Shown piece after piece: positions 35,082-43,401 of a stretch of 64,000 nt of DNA (the stretch's first letter is position 1; each line of letters starts with the position of its first letter). Source of the DNA: Thermoanaerobacter sp049701115 (lineage in GTDB: Bacteria; Bacillota; Thermoanaerobacteria; Thermoanaerobacterales; Thermoanaerobacteraceae); contig NZ_JBNATX010000004.1 in NCBI RefSeq assembly GCF_049701115.1, forward strand, positions 1 to 64,000, given 5' to 3'. The position numbers and the translations under genes are program-made. The notes under the pieces were generated by a model. The model was not told where the DNA came from and made no database searches. It saw nothing but the letters and a program-made list of their open reading frames with translations.

Positions 35082-35566
35082 CTTTCATTCCCCTTCTTTG
35101 AGAGTATTTTATATATCAGTGCTGCAAGAGATATATTAATGAAAGAAGCAACTGTCAGTGGAATCACCCATGTCACAAAAAATCCCCATCCAAACATCGG
35201 AACGAAAAGAAGTGTAGCTACAGGTCCATTTAAAAGGGTCGTTAAAACTACTGCCACATAGACGTTAAACATATTGTAGAAAACTCTAAAAAGATATGCC
35301 CATAAAGCCATCTGCAATGCTATATAAAAGTGATTCAAAATTCCCAGTGGAAACCCAGAAGTAACAGCCGTTAAAAGATGTCCTAAAGCAATTACAATGG
35401 CTCCATAAAAGCTTCCTAAATATAAAGCTGCAAAATATCCAGGCATTGAATCAAAAGCAACTGTATTAAAAACTTTAATCAAGGCTCCTACAGCTGACAA
35501 AGCTATTAACATGGCAACTAAAGTGAGGGTTTTTACATTTTTTAAAGACACCTCTTTTTCCTTCAT
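35078..35566 (-). CDS. cblT: Alpha-ribazole transporter CblT (ECF S-component-like)
   Basis: A 162-residue membrane protein with five to six helices of the ECF substrate-specific subunit type (LTLVAMLIALSAVGALIKVF at the N-terminus). In CblT/CblS systems it imports alpha-ribazole from the environment. Adjacent to cblS and with no cobT in the cluster, that is the best call; it could also work with a general EcfA/EcfT module, which is not in this window. Confidence 0.78.
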   Translation of the reverse strand: MKEKEVSLKNVKTLTLVAMLIALSAVGALIKVFNTVAFDSMPGYFAALYLGSFYGAIVIALGHLLTAVTSGFPLGILNHFYIALQMALWAYLFRVFYNMFNVYVAVVLTTLLNGPVATLLFVPMFGWGFFVTWVIPLTVASFINISLAALIYKILSKKGNES

Positions 35567-35580
35567 CCAAATCTCTCCTT

Positions 35581-36531
35581 TTAAATCAATTTTTTAAAGA
35601 AAATTTCGAATAGATAAAATACTATTAGCCCTATGAAAGAGGTCATATACATTATCTTTACGCTGGAATTTATGTGCTTTAGAGACAACTCCTCTTTTTT
35701 GTCTCCCAATTTGGGTTTTATAACAGGCTTTCCAAAATAGTAATTTAATCCTCCTAGCTCTACACCTAATGCTCCTGCCAAAGCAGCTTCCCCATGAGCA
35801 CTATTAGGGCTTTCATGCTTTAATCTGTCTCTTATAAAAATTTTGAAACTGTTTTTGTAGTCATAGCCAAGTAAAAAAGAAGAAATTACGATTAAAAGAC
35901 CAGTTATCCTCGCAGGTATAAAATTTAGAAGGTCATCTAATTTGGCGGAAGCAAAGCCCAAATCTTTATATTTTTCATTTTTATATCCTACCATAGAATC
36001 CAAGGTACTTGCAGCTTTATAAAACATTGCAAGAGGAGCTCCTCCTAAAAAGGCATAAAACATTGGAGCTATTATCCCATCCGAGATATTTTCTGAAACT
36101 GTCTCCAAAACCCCCCTTATTATGTCTTTATCCTCTAAATTTTCTGTGTCTCTGCTAACTATCAAAGCGAGATTTTCTCTAGCGGCTTTGAGGTCTTTCT
36201 TTTTCAAAGGGGTATATACGCTGTAGGCTGCCCTTGCCAGGTCTTTTGTCGCAAGAGTCGTGTATATAAAAGCTACTTCAATTAGATATGCAAAATAATG
36301 GTTTATAAAACCAGCTAAATATATAGAAATATATGTCACGGCATAAGCTAAAGTCGTAGTAAAAAAGCACATGAAAAATCCTGCAAGTTTTAGGGCCTTT
36401 GGATTTTTAGCATATTTTCTTATTATTCTTTCTTCTTTTGATATAAGAGAACCTATAAGCCTTACGGGATGGGGATAGCCTTCAGGGTCTCCAAAAATCA
36501 AATCAAGCAAATACGCCAGAAAAACTTTCAT
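35581..36531 (-). CDS. cbiB: Adenosylcobinamide-phosphate synthase CbiB
   Basis: Membrane enzyme (316 residues, about five helices) that links aminopropanol phosphate to adenosylcobyrate. Starts with LAYLLDLIFGDPEGYPHPVRLIG, contains ETVSENISDGIIAPMFY and the KHESPNSAHGEAALAGALGVELGG motif, all strongly conserved in CbiB. Overlaps cbiP by four bases. Confidence 0.95.
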   Translation of the reverse strand: MKVFLAYLLDLIFGDPEGYPHPVRLIGSLISKEERIIRKYAKNPKALKLAGFFMCFFTTTLAYAVTYISIYLAGFINHYFAYLIEVAFIYTTLATKDLARAAYSVYTPLKKKDLKAARENLALIVSRDTENLEDKDIIRGVLETVSENISDGIIAPMFYAFLGGAPLAMFYKAASTLDSMVGYKNEKYKDLGFASAKLDDLLNFIPARITGLLIVISSFLLGYDYKNSFKIFIRDRLKHESPNSAHGEAALAGALGVELGGLNYYFGKPVIKPKLGDKKEELSLKHINSSVKIMYMTSFIGLIVFYLFEIFFKKLI

Positions 36532-38054
36532 TTCTCTCTATACCTCTCCATGATGTCGTATATTTTCTTAATATCAAGGGAATTCCTTACAACTTCTGCA
36601 AGATAGTCAAACTGCTTCTCTCTAAATTCTCTGTAGTCTGAAATCTCATCAATGGGCAAAAGCCCCTTTTCCTTCCTCACAATATTTATAAACTCCTTAG
36701 CAAAAGCTCTGTTTTCAAATATACCGTGAAGATATGTGCCAAAAACTTTCCCATCCTCGCTCACTGCACCATCCAATTCTTTCACCTTTTCTTTGTTCCT
36801 TAAAATGATATCAGAAAAATGCTTATTCTCTCCCAGAATACGGCTTTTCCCCATGTGTATCTCATAACCCGTAACAGAAAGTCCTCTTAAAGGCGAGAGA
36901 ATATCAGGAAGGTCCTCTTTTATAAGAGCCATAGTATCTGATGTAATCTTCTCTTTTTCGATTACTGTTTCTACATCAAGAAGTCCCAAACCTTCAATTT
37001 CTTCTATTTCTCCTTCTACGTGATATGGATCTTTTATAACTTTACCAAGCATCTGAAAACCGCCACATATACCAACTATGAATTTCCCTTTTTCCCTTAA
37101 GTTTAAAATTTCTTTATCTAAACCATAATCCTTTAAAACCTTTAAATCTCCCAAAGTGTTTTTGGTTCCCGGTATTATCAAGACATCCGGATTTTTTAAC
37201 TTCTCACCCTTATCAACATATCTTAGTCTGACTCCATTAATTTTTAAAAGAGGATCAAAATCAGTAAAATTAGATATATGAGGAAGCCTAAGTACAGCTA
37301 TATCAATTTCCCCTTCTCCTTTTCCATGTGAAAAGCTTTCTGTTACACTGTCTTCTTCATCAATTTTTACGTCTATATAAGGTATTACCCCCAGTACCTC
37401 TTTCTGTGTTATATTTTCAAGCATTTTAAGACCCGGCTTTAATATTTCTACGTCTCCTCTGAATTTGTTTATTATAACTCCTTCTATGCGGTTTCTTTCT
37501 CTTTCTTCAAGAAGAAAAAGTGTACCGGCGATCGCAGCAAATACTCCTCCTTTATCTATATCCCCTACAAGAAGTACAGGAGCATTCACAAGCTCTGCCA
37601 AACCCATGTTGACAATGTCTTTCTCCTTTAGATTTATCTCTGCAGGACTTCCTGCTCCTTCTATGACCACCACATCATTTCTTTCGGCAAGAAAATCAAA
37701 GTCTTCTTTTATGAGTTTTAAAAGTTTAGGTCTGAACTTAAAGTATTCTTCCGCACTCATGTTTTCGTAAACTCTTCCTCTTAAGACAACCTGGCTTTTC
37801 TTGTCAGAACTCGGCTTTAGAAGTATTGGATTCATGTGATAGGAAGGCTTTATTCCTGCCGCTTCTGCCTGAACAGCCTGAGCTCTTCCTATCTCCAGCC
37901 CTTCTTCCGTAATATAGGAGTTCAAAGCCATATTTTGAGATTTAAAAGGCGCAACCTTAAGGCCATCCTGCTTAAAAATTCTGCACAAAGCAGTAACAAT
38001 AAGGCTTTTACCCACCGATGAGGCAGTACCTTGTATCATAATCTTTAGTGCCAT
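36528..38054 (-). CDS. cbiP: Cobyrate synthase (glutamine-hydrolysing)
   Basis: Amidates the b, d, e and g side chains of adenosylcobyrinate a,c-diamide. 508 residues: N-terminal ATPase domain with MIQGTASSVGKSL, and a class I glutamine amidotransferase domain with the nucleophile in GICGGFQMLG and His in GTYLHGIFE. Two bases after cbiA, which suggests coupled expression. Confidence 0.96.
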   Translation of the reverse strand: MALKIMIQGTASSVGKSLIVTALCRIFKQDGLKVAPFKSQNMALNSYITEEGLEIGRAQAVQAEAAGIKPSYHMNPILLKPSSDKKSQVVLRGRVYENMSAEEYFKFRPKLLKLIKEDFDFLAERNDVVVIEGAGSPAEINLKEKDIVNMGLAELVNAPVLLVGDIDKGGVFAAIAGTLFLLEERERNRIEGVIINKFRGDVEILKPGLKMLENITQKEVLGVIPYIDVKIDEEDSVTESFSHGKGEGEIDIAVLRLPHISNFTDFDPLLKINGVRLRYVDKGEKLKNPDVLIIPGTKNTLGDLKVLKDYGLDKEILNLREKGKFIVGICGGFQMLGKVIKDPYHVEGEIEEIEGLGLLDVETVIEKEKITSDTMALIKEDLPDILSPLRGLSVTGYEIHMGKSRILGENKHFSDIILRNKEKVKELDGAVSEDGKVFGTYLHGIFENRAFAKEFINIVRKEKGLLPIDEISDYREFREKQFDYLAEVVRNSLDIKKIYDIMERYREK

Positions 38055-38055
38055 T

Positions 38056-39414
38056 TTATTTCCTCCTATAAGACAAACACTTATCTAAGAACCTCTTTAC
38101 CCCTTCTTTGTATGTGTATAAGTTTATGTGAACAAAGCTTGCGAGGGTATTTTTGTACACAAATCCACACTCCCATTTTTCTTCTCTACCCGGTTTACTA
38201 ACAGCATAAGAGGGGTTTTGTGGAAAACCTTCTATTTGAGAATAGTGAAACTCATGGCCCTTTATTTTTTCGCCTTTTTTAAAAAGTACATTATCCATAA
38301 TAACTTCTGTTTCCACATATCCAAACCTCTGCAATTTTTTTGTCATAACTACTTCAAAGTCGTAAACTCCCACCATACTGTACATATTTCCCTCTAAATC
38401 CCTTATACCTTTTGAAAGATACATGAGTCCTCCGCATTCTGCATAAACAGGCATTCCTTTTTCAACCGCTTCTTTTATCTCTCTTAACATTTTCTTGTTT
38501 TCACTGAGTTTTTTTGCAAAAACTTCTGGAAATCCACCTCCAATGTAAAGTCCCTCAGTTCCTTCTGGAAGTCTTTCATCATCAAGAGGGCTGAAAGGAA
38601 TAAGATGTGCCCCCATTTCCTCTAAGGTTTCAAGACTTTCTTTGTAGTAAAAGTTAAAAGCCTCGTCATAAGCATAAGCTATTTTTACCTTTTTCTCTTT
38701 CAGGACTCTATCTTCCCTCTCAATAAAATCAGGCAGCTTAACTGTCAAATTCATCAATTTTTCCACATCAATGCAATTTTCAATATAGCCATATAATTTT
38801 TCCAATTTTTTATCCAAATTTTCTGTCTCATAGACAGGTAAAAGCCCTAAATGCCTTTCAGGAAGCTCAAGTTCCACATCTTTAGGAAGATAACCAAAAA
38901 CTTCAATATTCAAATCCCTCTCTATAACCTCTTTTAAGAGGGTGTAGTGTCTTTCACTTCCAACTTTATTCAGAATAACTCCTCTTATGTCTACATCTTT
39001 ATCGTAATAGATATATCCCATTATTAAAGCCGAGACACTAGCTGCCATAGAAGAAGCATCTACCACGAGCACAACAGGCACATTTACAAGCTTTGCTATG
39101 TGGGCACTGCTTCCTCTTGATGTTGTATCTATCCCGTCGTAAAGTCCCATTACTCCTTCTATTATCGAAATATCAGCACGTAATGCATTTTTATAAAACA
39201 AATTTTTGAGATTTTCTTCTCCCAGCATGTAAAGGTCGAGATTTACTGAAAAATTGCCCGTAACATACCTATGGTAAGCGGTGTCTATATAGTCAGGTCC
39301 GACTTTAAAAGGCTGTACTTTATATTTTTGCGAAAGCAGCCCCATAATCCCCAGGCTTAAAGTAGTTTTTCCTGCTCCTGAATGAGTCCCAGCTATCATA
39401 AAGGCTCTACACAA
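38056..39414 (-). CDS. cbiA: Cobyrinate a,c-diamide synthase
   Basis: ATP- and glutamine-dependent amidation of the a and c side chains of cobyrinate. 452 residues: P-loop GTHSGAGKTT near the N-terminus, then an amidotransferase domain with the nucleophilic Cys in YAECGGLMYLS and a C-terminal conserved HEFHYS. The likely start is TTG 39414, about ten bases after AAAGGAG, overlapping btuD by eight bases. Confidence 0.95.
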   Translation of the reverse strand: MCRAFMIAGTHSGAGKTTLSLGIMGLLSQKYKVQPFKVGPDYIDTAYHRYVTGNFSVNLDLYMLGEENLKNLFYKNALRADISIIEGVMGLYDGIDTTSRGSSAHIAKLVNVPVVLVVDASSMAASVSALIMGYIYYDKDVDIRGVILNKVGSERHYTLLKEVIERDLNIEVFGYLPKDVELELPERHLGLLPVYETENLDKKLEKLYGYIENCIDVEKLMNLTVKLPDFIEREDRVLKEKKVKIAYAYDEAFNFYYKESLETLEEMGAHLIPFSPLDDERLPEGTEGLYIGGGFPEVFAKKLSENKKMLREIKEAVEKGMPVYAECGGLMYLSKGIRDLEGNMYSMVGVYDFEVVMTKKLQRFGYVETEVIMDNVLFKKGEKIKGHEFHYSQIEGFPQNPSYAVSKPGREEKWECGFVYKNTLASFVHINLYTYKEGVKRFLDKCLSYRRK

Positions 39415-40207
39415 CTTTTAGTTTCTCCTTTCCGTTAAGAGAAGGTATGATATAAGGGGTTCTGGTAAAAGGATCTTCAAATATTTGTACATCTATTGAA
39501 AATGCCAGTTTTATATTCTCAAAGGTAACCACTTCCCTAGGCTCTCCTCGCGCCATTATAGTTCCTTCCCTCATGATAATAATCTCATCGCAAAACTGAG
39601 AAGCCAGATTTACATCGTGCAAAACAGATATAACAAGTATGCCTTTTAAGCTTAATTCTTTAGCAATTGACAAAACTTCTATCTGGTACTTTATGTCAAG
39701 ATGGGAGACCGGTTCATCCATTAGCAAAATTTTGGGCCTCTGCGCTAAAGCTCTCGCTATATACACTCTCTGCCTTTCTCCTCCGGAAAGCTCCCTTACT
39801 GGCTTATCTTTGAACTGCCACGTGTTTGTCATTTCCATCGCTTCTCTCACAATTTCTTTGTCTTCTTTTCCTTCTGACTGAAATCTTCTAAGGTAGGGGA
39901 TTCTCCCCATCATCACTATGTCATAACATGTAAACTCAAAATCGTATATTATATCCTGCGGCACATATCCTATAAGCTTTGCCCTTTCCTTCACACTCAA
40001 GCTCCTTACATCTTTCCCAAATATCAAAATACTCCCTTTTTCAGGCTTAAGATATCCTGAAATATTTCTTAAAAGAGTGGTCTTCCCGCTCCCATTCGCT
40101 CCTATTATCCCTATCATTTCGCTTTTGTCCACTTTTAAATTTATCCCTTTTAATACCCGCTTCTGCCCATAAGAGAAGTAGAGGTCTTTCACTTTTAAAA
40201 TAGACAT
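39407..40207 (-). CDS. btuD: Vitamin B12/corrinoid ABC importer ATPase
   Basis: A 266-residue ATPase of the FecE/BtuD family with Walker A GANGSGKTT, signature LSGGERQRVYIARAL and Walker B ILLMDEPVSHLD. It powers the BtuC permease. ATG 40207 follows AAGGA; the frame upstream to 40225 overlaps the btuC stop and is rejected. Iron-siderophore specificity is excluded only by the riboswitch context. Confidence 0.88.
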   Translation of the reverse strand: MSILKVKDLYFSYGQKRVLKGINLKVDKSEMIGIIGANGSGKTTLLRNISGYLKPEKGSILIFGKDVRSLSVKERAKLIGYVPQDIIYDFEFTCYDIVMMGRIPYLRRFQSEGKEDKEIVREAMEMTNTWQFKDKPVRELSGGERQRVYIARALAQRPKILLMDEPVSHLDIKYQIEVLSIAKELSLKGILVISVLHDVNLASQFCDEIIIMREGTIMARGEPREVVTFENIKLAFSIDVQIFEDPFTRTPYIIPSLNGKEKLKVV

Positions 40208-40211
40208 AATA

Positions 40212-41204
40212 TCACATTCCTTCATTTTTTTGTTTGCTCCTCACAAGAAGGTACAGGAAAAAAGGTCCTCCAAAAGTCGCCGTAATTATCCCTATTGGCA
40301 TCTCTACAGGCTTTAAAATCACTCTCGCCAAAAGGTCTGCAAAGGTTAGAAAAGAAGCGCCAAAAAGAGCACTAAAGGGAACCAGAAATCTGTTGTCAGG
40401 TCCTACAATCAGCCTTGAAATATGTGGAACTATAAGTCCTACAAAGCCTATGATTCCTCCAACAGAGACACAAGAAGCTGTCACCAATGACCCCAAGATA
40501 AGTATAATTTTCTTGACAAGCTCCGCATTTACACCTAAATGCTCTGCAGATTCTTCCCCTGTTAAAATGGCATTTACATCCCTTGAAAATGCATACATCA
40601 CAAAAGAACCTATGAGTATTAAAGGCGAAGAGTAGATAACCTGTGGCCAGCTCACAAGGCCAAAACCCCCCATAGTCCAGAAGACAATCCGTGAAAACTG
40701 GTCATGGTTTAAAAGCATAAGCAATGAGATTATGGCAGACATAAAAGCGCTTATAGCAATTCCAGCTAAAAGCATTGTGGTCATGGAAAGCTTAGTACCT
40801 GTTCTTGACACAGTGTATACAAAAAACACTGTCAAAAGGGCCGTTATGAAAGCCATAGAGCTTAAGCCAAATATGCCTAAACCCATTATTATGGCAATTG
40901 TAGCTCCAAAAGCTGCACCCGAGGATATACCCAAAACATAAGGGTCTGCCATGGGATTTCTCAAAAGCCCCTGGAAAAAAGCTCCCACAACAGATAGTCC
41001 CATGCCCACAATAGCTGATTCTATCACTCTTGGAAGCCTTAATGTAAGTATAATGCGCCTGTTGACTTCATCCCCTTTTCCCAAAAGCACATTTAGTATT
41101 TCCTGCAGGGGGATTTTAACCGCCCCTGCAGAAATTGAAAGAGCCATTATAAAAAGAAGGAGTAAAAACGCTATTGCGAAGTAAAAACCTCTCTTAGCCT
41201 TCAC
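40212..41204 (-). CDS. btuC: Vitamin B12/corrinoid ABC importer permease
   Basis: FecCD/BtuC family permease of 330 residues with about ten helices, containing RLPRVIESAIVGMGLSVVGA, NPMADPYVLGISSGAAFGA and the coupling region GFVGLIVPHISRLIVGPDNR. It forms the import channel for corrinoids delivered by BtuF. Starts two bases after the btuF stop. Confidence 0.9.
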   Translation of the reverse strand: MKAKRGFYFAIAFLLLLFIMALSISAGAVKIPLQEILNVLLGKGDEVNRRIILTLRLPRVIESAIVGMGLSVVGAFFQGLLRNPMADPYVLGISSGAAFGATIAIIMGLGIFGLSSMAFITALLTVFFVYTVSRTGTKLSMTTMLLAGIAISAFMSAIISLLMLLNHDQFSRIVFWTMGGFGLVSWPQVIYSSPLILIGSFVMYAFSRDVNAILTGEESAEHLGVNAELVKKIILILGSLVTASCVSVGGIIGFVGLIVPHISRLIVGPDNRFLVPFSALFGASFLTFADLLARVILKPVEMPIGIITATFGGPFFLYLLVRSKQKNEGM

Positions 41205-41205
41205 T

Positions 41206-42150
41206 TTATTTAAATGCCTCCGGATGTAAGAATTTTGCTACTTCTTCAAGTCCTAATACAATCCTATTTGTTCCTCTTACAATTATGTCGTCATTGGATA
41301 CAACAAATACCTTGTCATTTTTCACGGCATTTGTGTCTTTGTATCCAGCCATATTCTTAAGGTCCTTCACATCTCCAGCATGAGGTGATGTTATTATGAC
41401 ATCAGGGTTTTTCTTCACCAGCTCTTCAATGCTGTACTGAGCCCATCCGTTCACATCGGATGCCACATTTTCTCCACCTGCGAGGTTTATAATCTCGTCA
41501 ATAAATGTGCCTTTTCCTGCAGTCCAGTTGCCATCAAGAGAGACCAGGTAAAATACTTTTACTTTTGGAAGGTCTTTTACCTTATCGCTTATCTCTTTTA
41601 TTTTACTCTTCATATCATTTATGACTTCTTCTGCCTTCTTTTCATTCCCCGTTATTTTCCCAAGAAGTTCTATCGACTGATATATCTGATCAAAATTCTG
41701 GGCATCCAACACCACAACAGGTATCCCCATCTTCTCCAAAGATTCCATCTGCTCTTTCCCTGATAATCTGGAAGCAAATATTATATCAGGCTTTTGAGCC
41801 GTTATAGCCTCTATGTTGGGCCCTTTAAAGCCTCCCACTTTGGGTATGTCCTTCACTTCTTCAGGATAATTATCAAAATCAGTAACTCCCACTACTTTGC
41901 TCCCAGCCCCTATCGCAAACAGAAGCTCTGTGACTGAAGGCACCAAAGATACAATTCTCTCTGGTTGCTTTTCAATCGTCACTTCTCTGCCAAGAAAGTC
42001 TGTAACCTTAAGTGGAAACTGGGTCTTTACCTCTTCGGCCTGTTTTGGTGTTTCCTGGGGCTTTGTAGCATTTTGAGTAGAACAAGCAGCAAGAGAAAAT
42101 GCCAAAGCGAATATTATAAACAACGCAACTATACTTCTAAACTTTCTCAT
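41206..42150 (-). CDS. btuF: Corrinoid-binding lipoprotein BtuF
   Basis: Extracellular solute-binding lipoprotein (314 residues) of the BtuF/FhuD class. Signal peptide with lipobox LAAC, lipidated Cys23; then PERIVSLVPSVTELLFAIGAGSKVVGV and ITSPHAGD. I place the start at ATG 42150, preceded by TAGGAGGG; the longer reading frame to 42228 runs into the terminator of the riboswitch leader and is not a real extension. First gene of the large corrin operon, controlled by the riboswitch at 42246-42453. Confidence 0.93.
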   Translation of the reverse strand: MRKFRSIVALFIIFALAFSLAACSTQNATKPQETPKQAEEVKTQFPLKVTDFLGREVTIEKQPERIVSLVPSVTELLFAIGAGSKVVGVTDFDNYPEEVKDIPKVGGFKGPNIEAITAQKPDIIFASRLSGKEQMESLEKMGIPVVVLDAQNFDQIYQSIELLGKITGNEKKAEEVINDMKSKIKEISDKVKDLPKVKVFYLVSLDGNWTAGKGTFIDEIINLAGGENVASDVNGWAQYSIEELVKKNPDVIITSPHAGDVKDLKNMAGYKDTNAVKNDKVFVVSNDDIIVRGTNRIVLGLEEVAKFLHPEAFK

Positions 42151-42187
42151 AAACGCCCTCCTATCTAAGTTTTCATTTTGTTTTATT

Positions 42188-42218
42188 AAAAAAGGTCTAC
42201 CCCTTACGGAGGTAGACC
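42188..42218 (-). terminator. Riboswitch-controlled terminator upstream of btuF
   Basis: On the minus strand GGTCTACC and GGTAGACC-complement (42194-42201 with 42211-42218) form an 8-bp stem followed by TTTTTT. It lies between the aptamer and the btuF ribosome site, so the riboswitch most likely works by premature termination. Confidence 0.85.
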
Positions 42219-42245
42219 TTTTTCCCACAAAAACACATAAAGGCC

Positions 42246-42453
42246 GTTCAACCTTCCCTCCGAAGGCGAACTTCTAAAACCTTATGGCAGGTCTCCTGGC
42301 TCAGGATTCATCCTCCACCCTGCCTTCCCATCCGGCACTCAGTTGAGGGCCGGACAGTGGCTTAATAGGGCTTCGTCCTCCTTCACAGTAGCGGGGGCTG
42401 CGCGGGATTCTCACCCGTCTTCCCTTTTAACCCATCACGGGACCATAAGGCTT
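42246..42453 (-). promoter_or_regulatory. Cobalamin riboswitch A (upstream of btuF and the corrin operon)
   Basis: The minus strand has the cobalamin-aptamer core: GGGTGAGAATCCCGCGCAG, CCCGCTACTGTGAAGGAGGA, AAGCCACTGTCC and the B12 box GAGCCAGGAGACCTGCC. It is followed by a hairpin (GTTC-CCTTC/GAAGG-GAAC) and then the terminator at 42188-42218. The element CUUCGGAGG (42265-42257) can instead pair with CCUCCGUAAG of the terminator, a plausible antiterminator. Cobalamin binding should switch off the operon. Confidence 0.95.
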
Positions 42454-42476
42454 TTTTATTCGGTTTTAGTAATTTT

Positions 42477-42505
42477 ATTTTAACTCTTGTTTTCAAATAA
42501 GTCAA
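42477..42505 (-). promoter_or_regulatory. Promoter of riboswitch A
   Basis: TTGACT (42505-42500), 17-base spacer, TAAAAT (42482-42477) on the minus strand, just past the cobO stop codon. It gives the corrin operon its own start independent of cobO. Confidence 0.8.
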
Positions 42506-42511
42506 TCGAAC

Positions 42512-43042
42512 TCAAATTTCTATTCCAATCCTTGCAGGAACACCTTTTCTGTAATAATGCTTTATCTCCTTCATTTCTGTCACAAGATCTGCCTTATCTA
42601 TGATTTCTTGAGGAGCACTTCTTCCTGTTAAAATCAGTTCCACACTTTCCGGCTTTTCATCTATCAACCTTACTATATCCTCTACACTTAAAAGCCCAGA
42701 ATGAATGGCTGCCATCGCTTCATCTACAATCACAATGTCGTATTTCCCACTTTTTAATACGCTAAGAAGTTCTTCATATTCTTCTCTAACCTTGCTCTTC
42801 AGTTCCTTAAGTTCTTCTTCTGTCATCTCCCATGTAAATTTCTTGGATTCCGCAAGTCTTTTTATTTCAAAATTAGGCTTTAAAAGTTCTGCCGATTTTA
42901 ACTCTCCTGTAGCCATCCCTTTTAAAAACTGAAACATTATAACTTTCATACCCCTTCCAACTGCCCTGAAAGCAAGTCCCAAAGCTGCAGTAGTCTTCCC
43001 CTTGCCGTCCCCAGTGTATACCTGTACATATCCTTTTTTCAT
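42512..43042 (-). CDS. cobO: Cob(I)alamin adenosyltransferase, CobO/BtuR type
   Basis: Transfers adenosyl from ATP to cob(I)alamin and corrinoid intermediates. 176 residues with the P-loop TGDGKGKTT at 10-18, IMFQFLKG, and VDEAMAAIHSGLL. Start ATG 43042 follows AAGGGAG; the upstream in-frame TTG (43060) is not used. It is the only gene under riboswitch B and ends just before promoter A. Confidence 0.95.
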   Translation of the reverse strand: MKKGYVQVYTGDGKGKTTAALGLAFRAVGRGMKVIMFQFLKGMATGELKSAELLKPNFEIKRLAESKKFTWEMTEEELKELKSKVREEYEELLSVLKSGKYDIVIVDEAMAAIHSGLLSVEDIVRLIDEKPESVELILTGRSAPQEIIDKADLVTEMKEIKHYYRKGVPARIGIEI

Positions 43043-43069
43043 TGAAAAAACTCCCTTCAAAGATATTTT

Positions 43070-43097
43070 AAAAAGGTCTTCCCTTCAGAGGAAGACC
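43070..43097 (-). terminator. Riboswitch-controlled terminator upstream of cobO
   Basis: Minus-strand stem GGTCTTCC/GGAAGACC (43097-43090 with 43082-43075) followed by TTTTT. It sits between riboswitch B and the cobO ribosome site. Confidence 0.85.
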
Positions 43098-43120
43098 TTT
43101 TTAAACAAAACTCCAAAAAG

Positions 43121-43328
43121 GTTCAACCTTCCCTCCGAAGGCGAACTTCTAAAACCTTATGGCAGGTCTCCTGGCTCAGGATTCATCCTCCACCCTGCCT
43201 TCCCATCCGGCACTCAGTTGAGGGCCGGACAGTGGCTTAATAGGGCTTCGTCCTCCTTCACAGTAGCGGGGGCTGCGCGGGATTCTCACCCGTCTTCCCT
43301 TTTAACCCATCACAGGACCATAAGGCTT
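43121..43328 (-). promoter_or_regulatory. Cobalamin riboswitch B (upstream of cobO)
   Basis: A 208-base copy of riboswitch A with one difference in the whole stretch (position 43315 region, CACAGG for CACGGG on the plus strand). It has the same core motifs and B12 box. Its CUUCGGAGG element (43140-43132) pairs over nine bases, with one G-U, to CCUCUGAAG in the following terminator, whose stem differs from that of copy A. Confidence 0.95.
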
Positions 43329-43350
43329 TAATATTCAATTTCACACTTTT

Positions 43351-43379
43351 ATTTTAAACCTTTTCAGCTTTTTAGTCAA
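43351..43379 (-). promoter_or_regulatory. Promoter of riboswitch B
   Basis: TTGACT (43379-43374), 17-base spacer, TAAAAT (43356-43351): the same hexamers and spacing as promoter A, although the spacer sequences differ. Confidence 0.8.
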
Positions 43380-43401
43380 CCAGAATCTTCTCTTGCTCTA
43401 T

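Noticed and set aside
42151..42228. N-terminal extension of BtuF by 26 codons
   Set aside because: It would translate the intrinsic terminator hairpin, and a perfect ribosome site and lipoprotein signal begin at 42150.
42246..43328. The two 208-base repeats as insertion-sequence ends or a CRISPR pair
   Set aside because: The repeated block corresponds exactly to a cobalamin aptamer and its leader, with no target duplication or transposase.
43002..43331. Plus-strand open frame of 109 codons across riboswitch B
   Set aside because: It lies antisense to the conserved riboswitch and the cobO start, has no ribosome site, and riboswitch conservation explains the sequence.
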